Shown: positions 39,545 through 47,133 of the stretch, in pieces
Numbering within the stretch: the stretch's first letter is position 1
Layout: the number at the start of each line of letters is the position of its first letter
The notes under the pieces: generated by a model
What the model was told of the DNA's origin: nothing
The model's database searches: none
What the model saw: only the letters and a program-made list of their open reading frames with translations
Position numbers and translations under genes: made by a program
Source: an uncultured Verrucomicrobiota bacterium
GTDB lineage: Bacteria; Verrucomicrobiota; Verrucomicrobiia; Opitutales; Seribacteraceae
Direction of reading: 5' to 3'
DNA length: 64,000 bases
NCBI GenBank assembly: GCA_902569115.1
Contig: CACFTI010000005.1
Location: forward strand, 1 to 64,000

Positions 39545-39549
39545 TCGCT

Positions 39550-40848
39550 ATGACTCATATTTCAACCAACCGTGCTTTGTCGAGAAGGTCCATTTTGAAG
39601 GGAAGTGGAATTGCCCTTGCCCTTCCATTTCTTGATGCGATGAGTCCGGTTTTCGGGAAAGCGTCAAATATTTCGAAATCTCCCAAAAGATTTGTGGCAA
39701 TGAATGCGGCTCTTGGATTTCATGGCCCCAACCTTTTTCCGGAGAAAGAAGGTAGGGACTATCTAGGCACACCATACCTTAAGATTTTGGAAGATTTTCG
39801 TTCGGACTTCACCCTCTTTTCGGGACTATCCCATGCGAACCAGCAGGGAAGCAGCGGTCATGCCTCGGAAATGACCTGGTTGACCGGAGTGGAAAGGCCC
39901 GGCCTCGCCGGGTTTAAGAATACCATTTCCATTGATCAGGTAATAGCTCGCAAAATGGGTGCTTCCACTCGATTTCCGTCCCTTAATCTTGGAACCGGTG
40001 GAGGTGGACAGTCGATTTCATGGGATGCCAATGGAGTTTCCATTCCCTGTCAGGCTTCACCTTCTAAAATTTACCGTGAGCTCTTTGTTCAGGGAACAGA
40101 AAAAGAAGTAGAGCAGCAGGTGAATAATCTGGACCGTGGAAAAAGTATTCTCGATGTTGTTCTTGGAGATGCCAAATCATTGCGCTCGAATTTAGGGCAC
40201 AGGGACAAGGAAAAGCTGGATCAATATTTTAGTTCCGTTCGTGAATTAGAAATCAGGCTTGAACAAAACAAGGAATGGGCACGAAAACCGAAACCGGATG
40301 TAAGTTATGAAGAACCCAAGGATGTGCAGGACCGGTACGACCTTCTGTCCAGACAAAGGTTGATGTATGATTTAATGACACTTGCATTAAAGACCGACTC
40401 AACCCGCGTAATTACTTTTTCGTTGGGAGCTTTCAATGCAGTGCCCACCAACATTGATGGAGTTAAAACCGACTGGCATAATCTTTCCCACCATGGAAAG
40501 GATGAGAATAAAATTGATGAATTGGAGATCATAGAGAAAGAGGAATTTTCACTCTTTGCCAAGTTTCTTGGGGATTTGAAAAGCCATCAGGAAAACGGCT
40601 CTTCACTTCTCACAAATACAGCCATTCTTTTTGGGTCGAATCTTGGCAATGCGTCCTCTCACGACTGGCGAAACTTACCCATCATTTTGGCTGGCGGTGG
40701 ATACAGGCACGGTTCCTATGTCGCTCATGACTCTCAGGACAATACACCATTGAGTAATCTTTTCGTACCGTTGGCTCAGCGTATGGGCGTTTCAATTGAT
40801 CGATTCGGAAAAAGCACCAAGTCTTCCATCCGTGGACTGGAAAGTTAA
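39550..40848 (+). CDS. DUF1552 Tat-exported protein
   Basis: This 432-residue protein has a twin-arginine signal in NRALSRRSILKGSGIALALPFLDA, followed by the standard DUF1552 body. Blocks are RFVAMNAALGFHGPNLFP, FTLFSGLSHANQQG, HASEMTWLTGVE, ISIDQVIARKMG, and FGSNLGNASSHDWRNLPIILAGGG. It lies directly behind its usual partner, the DUF1592-type cytochrome protein. Members of this family resemble DUF1501 in fold and are exported folded, but no reaction has been assigned. Its stop codon is the first base-pairing part of a small hairpin (40844-40865). A perfect palindrome (40877-40892) then precedes the next gene. Confidence 0.93.
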   Translation: MTHISTNRALSRRSILKGSGIALALPFLDAMSPVFGKASNISKSPKRFVAMNAALGFHGPNLFPEKEGRDYLGTPYLKILEDFRSDFTLFSGLSHANQQGSSGHASEMTWLTGVERPGLAGFKNTISIDQVIARKMGASTRFPSLNLGTGGGGQSISWDANGVSIPCQASPSKIYRELFVQGTEKEVEQQVNNLDRGKSILDVVLGDAKSLRSNLGHRDKEKLDQYFSSVRELEIRLEQNKEWARKPKPDVSYEEPKDVQDRYDLLSRQRLMYDLMTLALKTDSTRVITFSLGAFNAVPTNIDGVKTDWHNLSHHGKDENKIDELEIIEKEEFSLFAKFLGDLKSHQENGSSLLTNTAILFGSNLGNASSHDWRNLPIILAGGGYRHGSYVAHDSQDNTPLSNLFVPLAQRMGVSIDRFGKSTKSSIRGLES

Positions 40849-40865
40849 AGTTTGCTAACTTTAGC
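40844..40865 (+). other. Small hairpin at the end of the DUF1552 gene
   Basis: TAAAGTT (40846-40852) pairs with AACTTTA (40857-40863) over the loop TGCT, and one wobble plus one G-C pair extend the stem outward. No run of T follows, so it is a poor intrinsic terminator. It may protect the 3' end of an upstream transcript. Confidence 0.4.
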
Positions 40866-40876
40866 TTTGTAGTTGC

Positions 40877-40892
40877 CCCTCTAATTAGAGGG
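40877..40892. promoter_or_regulatory. Perfect 16-base palindrome before a sulfatase gene
   Basis: CCCTCTAATTAGAGGG is a perfect palindrome centred 26 bases upstream of the ATG at 40911. Its size, symmetry and position fit the operator of a dimeric regulator controlling an internal promoter. Because it sits where a ribosome-binding site would begin, an effect on translation is also possible. Confidence 0.5.
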
Positions 40893-40910
40893 AATTTAAC
40901 CTAATTCATA

Positions 40911-42215
40911 ATGAAATTAGTCTCATTTTCCTCCTTATATTTAATACTGCAAATAGCTGGGCAATTGTTTGGTTCCACGAAGCCCAATATCATTTTTATT
41001 ATGGTCGATGACATGGGTTACCATGATCTCGGTTGTTATGGAAGTAAGACGATTAGCACTCCCAATATTGATCGTATGGCGAAGGAGGGTATCCGCTTTA
41101 CCGATTGTTACTCCGGAGACACCGTTTGCGCATCCGCACGAAGTACCCTAATGACCGGCTATCACAAGGGACACACCCCGGTTCGCGGGAATTCCGGAGG
41201 AATCCCACTTTTCCCGGAAGATATCACCGTGGCTGAAGTCCTCAAAAAAGCTGGTTATGTGACTGGTGGTTTCGGTAAATGGGGACTGGGTAATCAGGGC
41301 AAGGATGGAGCGGCCGAACGGCAAGGATTTGATCTTTTTTATGGTTATTACAACCAGTGGCATGCACACACTTATTATACTCATCTTTTTCGAAATAGTA
41401 AAAAGGTTGAGTTAAACGGTCGCTATACACATCACGCGATCTTCGATGAAACCATCAAGTTTATAAAGAATAATAAGGATAAGCCTTTCTTTCTTTATTG
41501 CCCGTGGACACCACCCCATGCGGCTTATCAAATTCCTGAGAATGAGCCGGCGTGGAAAATGTATAAGGACAAACCCTGGCCTCATGACGCGAGGGTTGCC
41601 GCAGCCATGGATACCATGATGGACCGGCATGTTGGAGAGATCACTGCACTCCTCAAGAAACTTGGCATAAATAAGAATACCTTGATGTTTTTTACTTCAG
41701 ATAATGGAGCGGCCAAGCGGTTTGATGGGATCCACAATTCCTCCGGGGTAATGCAGGGAAAAAAGAGATCATTGAATGAGGGTGGCATAAGGGTCCCGAT
41801 GGTGGTTCGCTGGCCTGGTAAAATAAAAGCGGGCAGGGTAAGCAGTCACCCTTGGTATTTTCCTGATGTTATGCCCACCTTTGCCGAGATTAGTGGTGTT
41901 TCCACTGAAGTGCCCGAGGATATCGATGGCATTTCCATTCTTCCCACATTGCTTGATAAGGGAGTGCAAAAGCAGCATGAATATATGTTTTGGCAATACG
42001 GGGTAAGGGCAGTGCGTTCAGGCAAATGGAAGGGGATTGGTAAGGGCGGTCATCTGTACCTTTATGATTTAAGTGAGGATATTGAAGAAAAAAACGATCT
42101 GTCCTCCAAGCATCCTGAGATTGCTGCGAGAATGAAGAAATACATCACGATTGGATACCGTGAGCCCCGTAGTCAAAAGGACGATGGTAAATACACGGGG
42201 AAAGACAAAAAATAA
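40911..42215 (+). CDS. Secreted sulfatase with non-canonical CASAR motif
   Basis: This 434-residue protein has a signal peptide (about 1-22) and IIFIMVDDMGYHDLGCYG with an intact Asp pair. The maturation site is CASAR (Cys73): Pro is replaced by Ser and Ser by Ala. The neighbouring STLMTGYHKGHTPVRGN is that of a normal arylsulfatase A-like enzyme. GFGKWGLGNQG follows with Gly for the usual His. WTPPHAAYQIP, FFTSDNGAAKRFDG and GGIRVPMVVRWPGKI are intact. All other catalytic blocks look functional, so the altered motif is striking. It may be matured by a relaxed enzyme or act without formylglycine. It lies 62 bases behind the DUF1552 gene, with a palindrome in the gap. Confidence 0.9.
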   Translation: MKLVSFSSLYLILQIAGQLFGSTKPNIIFIMVDDMGYHDLGCYGSKTISTPNIDRMAKEGIRFTDCYSGDTVCASARSTLMTGYHKGHTPVRGNSGGIPLFPEDITVAEVLKKAGYVTGGFGKWGLGNQGKDGAAERQGFDLFYGYYNQWHAHTYYTHLFRNSKKVELNGRYTHHAIFDETIKFIKNNKDKPFFLYCPWTPPHAAYQIPENEPAWKMYKDKPWPHDARVAAAMDTMMDRHVGEITALLKKLGINKNTLMFFTSDNGAAKRFDGIHNSSGVMQGKKRSLNEGGIRVPMVVRWPGKIKAGRVSSHPWYFPDVMPTFAEISGVSTEVPEDIDGISILPTLLDKGVQKQHEYMFWQYGVRAVRSGKWKGIGKGGHLYLYDLSEDIEEKNDLSSKHPEIAARMKKYITIGYREPRSQKDDGKYTGKDKK

Positions 42216-42255
42216 TTCACTCAGAACCTAAGAAAAAGCTTTAGTGTATTAATTA

Positions 42256-42276
42256 GTATTTTTATCATAAAAATAC
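42256..42276. promoter_or_regulatory. 21-base palindrome abutting the start codon of a propeller-cytochrome gene
   Basis: GTATTTTTAT (42256-42265) and ATAAAAATAC (42267-42276) are perfect 10-base inverted arms around one C, ending on the base before the ATG at 42277. As RNA it could form an 8-pair stem with a 5-base loop. The stem would occupy the ribosome-binding site, and no purine-rich site is visible. It is an operator or a translational switch candidate. Confidence 0.5.
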
Positions 42277-45200
42277 ATGAGAAGTGTGTTAGCAATTTCC
42301 ATTAACCTGCTTTTATGCATAATTTTTGTTTTCTCACTGAACGGTCAGAGGGAAATCGGGCATCCTCCCTTCATGAGTCCCCATTTTTCTCCGATTGTAA
42401 TTTCGCAAGACAAGGTTTTCGTCGCCAATACCCCATCGGATACGATTGATGTTCTCGATAGTAAGTCGGGTCGCGTCCTCAGAAGAATCCCCGTCGGGTT
42501 AGATCCGGTCAGTCTGGCCATTCGTCCCGATGGCCGTGAACTGTGGGTATCCAATCACATTTCTGATTCGGTCAGTGTGATTGATCTTGATGAGTTGAAA
42601 CCCACTTTCATGCATGTCATTGCCACCATTCAGGATATCGATCCGGAATCCAAGGCGACCCGTTTTGACGAGCCGATGGGGATTGCCTTTGCTGATGAAA
42701 AGAAGGCATATGTTGCTTTATCATCGGAGAACAAAATCGCGGTGGTGAATGTCGCTACCCGAAAAGTGATCAAATTCCTGAAGATTCCTGCTCAGGATCC
42801 CCGGGGTATTATGGTTCGTAATGACAGGCTTTATGTCATTCCTTTCGAGTCGAACAATAAGACCCAGCTTTCGGGCGGGTACAAGATCGATGGCAAACTC
42901 GTTACCTTTAATGCCCATGAGCACTCTATTGCCAATAACAATATTTTGTCACTTGGGCATGTCACCGATATCGTAAAACATCCCCGCGTGCCCGACCGGG
43001 ATTTGTTCGTTTTCGATGTCAAAACCGACAAGCTTATCGAGACCGTCGATACCCTCGGCACTTTGCTTTACGGAATGACTGTGGACTCCAAGGGTACGGT
43101 TTTCGTTGCCCAGACCGATGCCAGAAATGATGTCAACGGCCGTGCAGGGACCAAAAAGCATGGGCTCAAGGAATTGGGTAACCGGGCTTTTCTAAACCAG
43201 GTCACCCGGGTACGCTTCGAGAAGGGGAAGGCTGTAAAACCTGAGTATTTTAACTTGGAACCCCTTCCACCGGTAGACCCAACGGAAGGTATGGCTTTAG
43301 CTACTCCCTTTGCGATCACCCTGAGTGGTGACGATTCGACTTTATTTGTAACGGCAGCAGGTTCCGACAAGGTTTTCTCCGTGGATGCCAATTCCGGAGA
43401 AGTTTTGAGCAGGGTCGGAGTTGAGGCTGTTCCGCGCGGGATTACCCTTGAGCAGGACCCTTTGGGTAAGACTGCAAAGGCATGGGTTTTGAATGCGGTC
43501 CAAAATTCAGTTTCGGTAGTCGATGTTTCCGACCCTACCGATCTCCGCCTGATTCGAACAATTCCGCTTGAAGATCCTACGCACCCTGAATTCAAGGCGG
43601 GTCGGATTGCTTTCAATAATGCCGATTTTTCAAGCACCAAGTCCTTTTCCTGTGCCAGTTGTCATCCTGATGGTCATACGGACCAATTGCTTTGGGTTTT
43701 GGAGACACCGATTGTATCAGGAGGCAACCAAATCATGCCCCGTTCCACCATGCCAGTGAGAGGCTTGCGCGATACGGCTCCATTTCATTGGGATGGTATA
43801 CCCGGTGATCCTTACGGTGGAACCAATAGTGCCAGTGTCAGAAAAGCGGTAAAGCCCAATGTTGACTTGCAAGATCCGGTCAGTGCACCCCGTCATTTAG
43901 TGGATGGAAGCATGGCAACAACCATGAGGAAATATGGCGACAAATCAGTAAACAATGAGGGGAAGGCAGGCTTAATGTCATCGACTGAGAGGGAGACTCT
44001 CTCAAGGTTTTTATTAGGCGTGACTTATCCGCCTGCCCAGCGACGCGCCTATGACAACAAGCTTAGTGCAAAGGCCGAGGAGGGCTTTGAGCTCTTTCAC
44101 ATCCTTGGAGACAACGACCCGACAAAAAATAAGCCAAATGTTTGCGGGGACTGCCACAGGATGCCTTTTTTGGTCAGTACGAATACACCCGGTTCCGGTA
44201 TGGAAACTCCCACTTGGCGAGGAGCCTACGACCGTTTTCTGATTTTGCCCCAAGGAAGACTTAACATCATTGATTTTCCCTTTTACCGCCGGGTGGCGGA
44301 GGAGGGTATTCCTGAGCGTGAAATGTGGCGATTTTCGTGGGGTGGCAGGAGTCGCTTTGATCCTGTTTGGGAAATGGTACTAGAAGGCTCGACTGGATTT
44401 TCCGGTTCCTTGGGCCGACAGGTCACCATCAATTCAACCAATACTGAAGATTCCTTATCCAAAGATCTGCTTGATGCTCTCGAACTTTCATCTTCTGAGG
44501 GTGCAATCGTGCTGCAAGTGGAAGGCTTGATTTTCGAAGAAGGTGATGCCCGGTCGATAATCCTTCAGTATGATTCAAGTTTGAATGGGGGGAGTTATTT
44601 CGAGACTGCAGGACAGCGAAAGGCTTTTACACGTGATCGGCTTTTTCAACTGGCGAATGCGAACCAATTTGTCGGAACTTTTACCGGGAGGCATGGTAAG
44701 AACGCTGATTTCGAGAACCCGCAGCCTGGCATCTGGGCCGAAGGTCCGATTGAGAAGCAACGCGGAGCACAGAAGTTTCCAGTCCTGTTCAAACAGAACA
44801 AGACCATGGTGGTGAGTGGCCGGCATCTAAAGGAGGGAGCCTCTGTCATCGTAAACGGAAGAAAGGCGAAGGGTTCGGTAAGATTAAGCGATAATGAACG
44901 GGTTGAGATTGAGCTGGCGAATCTTCCGCCCGAGGGAATGCATTTTGTTCAGTTACAAAATCGTGATGGCTTGTTCACTAATGACTTTATTTTTCATGTC
45001 TCGGACAAGCAGATCAAAATTGAAGACACTGGTCCGGATCTAAGCGAGGCGATTGCAACGGGGAATTTATCCAGGATTAAGCGTTTGGTTAAATCGGGAG
45101 CTGATGTCAATGAAAGAGCAGGGGATGGGGGGACTCCCTTGAGCACTGCCGCCTTTCATGGCCGCATTGAAATTTTTCGTTTTCTCCTTCAAAAAGGGGC

Positions 45201-45531
45201 CAGGCCGATGGCCAAGAACAGAGATGGCAATACACCCCTCCATGTCGCTGCATTTATGGGACGCTTCGAGATTGTAAATCTCATACTCTCAAAGGGAGCC
45301 AATCTAAATATTCTTAATAACAGAAAAGAGACACCCATAGATGTGGTTTCAGGAGAATGGAGTAATGAATTGGCTGGCTTTTATCGCCTTTTGAACGGTT
45401 TGACTACGAACAAGGTTGATCTTCAGGAAATTCGTAAGGCCCGTCCGCGCATGCAAAAACTTCTCAAGGGTGCGTCTAATGCGAAGCTCCCAAAGAAAAA
45501 CATCCCTCATTCTCAACAAGTTAATCCATAA
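42277..45531 (+). CDS. Beta-propeller / di-haem cytochrome / ankyrin protein
   Basis: This exported protein has 1084 residues and a signal peptide (about 1-24). An N-terminal YVTN-type beta-propeller (about 30-440) shows repeats such as VFVANTPSDTIDVLDSKSG and LWVSNHISDSVSVIDLDE. A cytochrome region follows with CASCHPDGHTD (near 458) and CGDCHRMPF (near 622), like bacterial cytochrome c peroxidase/MauG-type proteins. An IPT-like beta-domain comes next (about 820-905). The C-terminus (about 915-1040) has three to four ankyrin repeats (DGGTPLSTAAFHGRIEIFRFLLQKGA, given here as one example of the consensus). An ankyrin tail on an exported di-haem propeller protein is unusual and suggests a protein partner outside the cytoplasm. 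The start codon abuts a 21-base palindrome. Confidence 0.88.
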   Translation: MRSVLAISINLLLCIIFVFSLNGQREIGHPPFMSPHFSPIVISQDKVFVANTPSDTIDVLDSKSGRVLRRIPVGLDPVSLAIRPDGRELWVSNHISDSVSVIDLDELKPTFMHVIATIQDIDPESKATRFDEPMGIAFADEKKAYVALSSENKIAVVNVATRKVIKFLKIPAQDPRGIMVRNDRLYVIPFESNNKTQLSGGYKIDGKLVTFNAHEHSIANNNILSLGHVTDIVKHPRVPDRDLFVFDVKTDKLIETVDTLGTLLYGMTVDSKGTVFVAQTDARNDVNGRAGTKKHGLKELGNRAFLNQVTRVRFEKGKAVKPEYFNLEPLPPVDPTEGMALATPFAITLSGDDSTLFVTAAGSDKVFSVDANSGEVLSRVGVEAVPRGITLEQDPLGKTAKAWVLNAVQNSVSVVDVSDPTDLRLIRTIPLEDPTHPEFKAGRIAFNNADFSSTKSFSCASCHPDGHTDQLLWVLETPIVSGGNQIMPRSTMPVRGLRDTAPFHWDGIPGDPYGGTNSASVRKAVKPNVDLQDPVSAPRHLVDGSMATTMRKYGDKSVNNEGKAGLMSSTERETLSRFLLGVTYPPAQRRAYDNKLSAKAEEGFELFHILGDNDPTKNKPNVCGDCHRMPFLVSTNTPGSGMETPTWRGAYDRFLILPQGRLNIIDFPFYRRVAEEGIPEREMWRFSWGGRSRFDPVWEMVLEGSTGFSGSLGRQVTINSTNTEDSLSKDLLDALELSSSEGAIVLQVEGLIFEEGDARSIILQYDSSLNGGSYFETAGQRKAFTRDRLFQLANANQFVGTFTGRHGKNADFENPQPGIWAEGPIEKQRGAQKFPVLFKQNKTMVVSGRHLKEGASVIVNGRKAKGSVRLSDNERVEIELANLPPEGMHFVQLQNRDGLFTNDFIFHVSDKQIKIEDTGPDLSEAIATGNLSRIKRLVKSGADVNERAGDGGTPLSTAAFHGRIEIFRFLLQKGARPMAKNRDGNTPLHVAAFMGRFEIVNLILSKGANLNILNNRKETPIDVVSGEWSNELAGFYRLLNGLTTNKVDLQEIRKARPRMQKLLKGASNAKLPKKNIPHSQQVNP

Positions 45532-45571
45532 CTTTTTGGAACTATTCCCTCAGGGTAGTGTTCCCGTAACC

Positions 45572-47095
45572 ATGAAACTCAAATTTACTTTTCTTTTGGT
45601 TTATACATTCGTTTTTGCTCACGGTGAGAAAGAAGACCTACCCGATTTATGGAATGAATTTCGTGGGCCAAACGGTTCAGGTATTCGCATGGATGCCAAA
45701 ATTGGGGTTCCTTCCATGCAGGAATTACTTTGGAAGACTCCATTACCTTTTGGCTTGTCCTGTCCGGTTTTGTCGGAAGATAAAATCTTTCTCACCGGCT
45801 TTAAGGAGGGGCTTCTTCTTACTATCGCTTTGGATCGCATGACCGGGGAAATCATCTGGCAAAGAAAGGCTCCGGAAGTAGAAATCGAAAAGTTTCATGC
45901 ATCCAGTAGTCCGGCGACCCCGACACCTTTTGTGGGGCAGAACAGACTGTATGTGTACTTTGGTTCCTACGGACTTTTATGCTATGACCACAATGGAAAG
46001 GAACTTTGGAAAAAACCACTTTCCACTCCAAAGAGCCTTTATGGGACAGCCTGCTCCCCGATCGTCTATAATGAGATGCTAATTCTTGTCGCAGACGATG
46101 ATGCAAACCTGCCGGACAGTAAAGTTAGTCGTTCTAAAATCCTCGCGATAAATAAAAAAGATGGATCAACGATCTGGCAAAGGCACCGTCCATTTCATCG
46201 TAGCGGGTGGTCAACTCCAGCAATTTTTGAAAAGATCGGAGGTGCGGAGCTGGTTGTATTAGGAAACGGTTCCCTTCGTGGATACTCGATGCCCGATGGG
46301 CAGGAAAAATGGCAGGTCGATGGATTCTCAAGGGAAACAATTGCGAGACCTATGATCGGAAATGGAAAAGTCTACGGCTCCGGTTCAAGACTTGGGGGGT
46401 CTGCAGATTTGAATACGGATCCGCTCCCTTTCTGGAAGGCGGTTATCGGATTTGACCGTAATGGTGACGGACGACTGGAGCGAAAGGAAATGACCGGTCA
46501 CTTTACCTTCCCTTTTCGTCCACAGCTTCCACCGGGGCATCTCGGGTATGGGCTCCCCTTACCCAAAGATTCTGAAAAAAAAAGGAAAAGACTGGATGCT
46601 ATGTTTGGATGGATAGATAAAAACCGGGACGGTTTTTGGGATAAAGAAGAGTTTCTTAAAAATCTGACCATTGGAAGAGGAAAACCCTTACTTGTTGCTG
46701 TTAAACCGGGAGGTGCGGGTAATGTGACTGATTCTCATATCCAGTGGGAGTTTAATAAAGGCATCCCGGAAGTTCCGTCTCCCATCCTCTATGATGACCT
46801 AATTTACATGGTTTCCAACGGTGGAGTCCTAACCTGTTTGAATGCTGGCGTCGGGCAGATGGTCTATCGTAAAAGACTGCCCGGGTTGGGTCAGTATGTC
46901 GCCTCGCCGGTGGTTGCAGGCCAGAATCTAATTTTTGTTTCCGAGGAAGGTTTGCTCTCCGTGGTTAGGGCAGGAAAAGAATTTAAACTCTTGGGCCAGT
47001 TAAATGTGAAAGAAAATATTAGAGTCACACCAGCAGTTGGAAGACAAACTTTATACCTAAGAGGGGACTCCCATCTTTGGGCTTTTGGTAAGTGA
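45572..47095 (+). CDS. Secreted PQQ-like propeller protein with EF-hands
   Basis: The start is the ATG at 45572, giving the signal peptide MKLKFTFLLVYTFVFAHG; the frame opens earlier but overlaps the upstream gene. The 507-residue product has outer-membrane-type quinoprotein repeats (WNEFRGPNGSG, LLTIALDRMTGEIIWQRKAP, YGLLCYDHNGKELWKKPL). Two EF-hand-like loops interrupt the propeller: DRNGDGRLERKEM and DKNRDGFWDKEEF (about 310-385). They predict calcium binding. No catalytic quinoprotein residues were verified, so PQQ may not be bound. It is 40 bases behind the propeller-cytochrome-ankyrin gene. It is paralogous to the C-terminal half of the next protein, which suggests a tandem duplication before the fusion. 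Confidence 0.85.
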   Translation: MKLKFTFLLVYTFVFAHGEKEDLPDLWNEFRGPNGSGIRMDAKIGVPSMQELLWKTPLPFGLSCPVLSEDKIFLTGFKEGLLLTIALDRMTGEIIWQRKAPEVEIEKFHASSSPATPTPFVGQNRLYVYFGSYGLLCYDHNGKELWKKPLSTPKSLYGTACSPIVYNEMLILVADDDANLPDSKVSRSKILAINKKDGSTIWQRHRPFHRSGWSTPAIFEKIGGAELVVLGNGSLRGYSMPDGQEKWQVDGFSRETIARPMIGNGKVYGSGSRLGGSADLNTDPLPFWKAVIGFDRNGDGRLERKEMTGHFTFPFRPQLPPGHLGYGLPLPKDSEKKRKRLDAMFGWIDKNRDGFWDKEEFLKNLTIGRGKPLLVAVKPGGAGNVTDSHIQWEFNKGIPEVPSPILYDDLIYMVSNGGVLTCLNAGVGQMVYRKRLPGLGQYVASPVVAGQNLIFVSEEGLLSVVRAGKEFKLLGQLNVKENIRVTPAVGRQTLYLRGDSHLWAFGK

Positions 47096-47133
47096 ATAAC
47101 GGTCGGTATCCATCTGAAATCAATAAGTTTACC

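Noticed and set aside
45538..45564. GGAAC / GTTCC hairpin between 45531 and 45572
   Set aside because: Only about eight of twelve positions pair and no T run follows; too weak to list as a feature.
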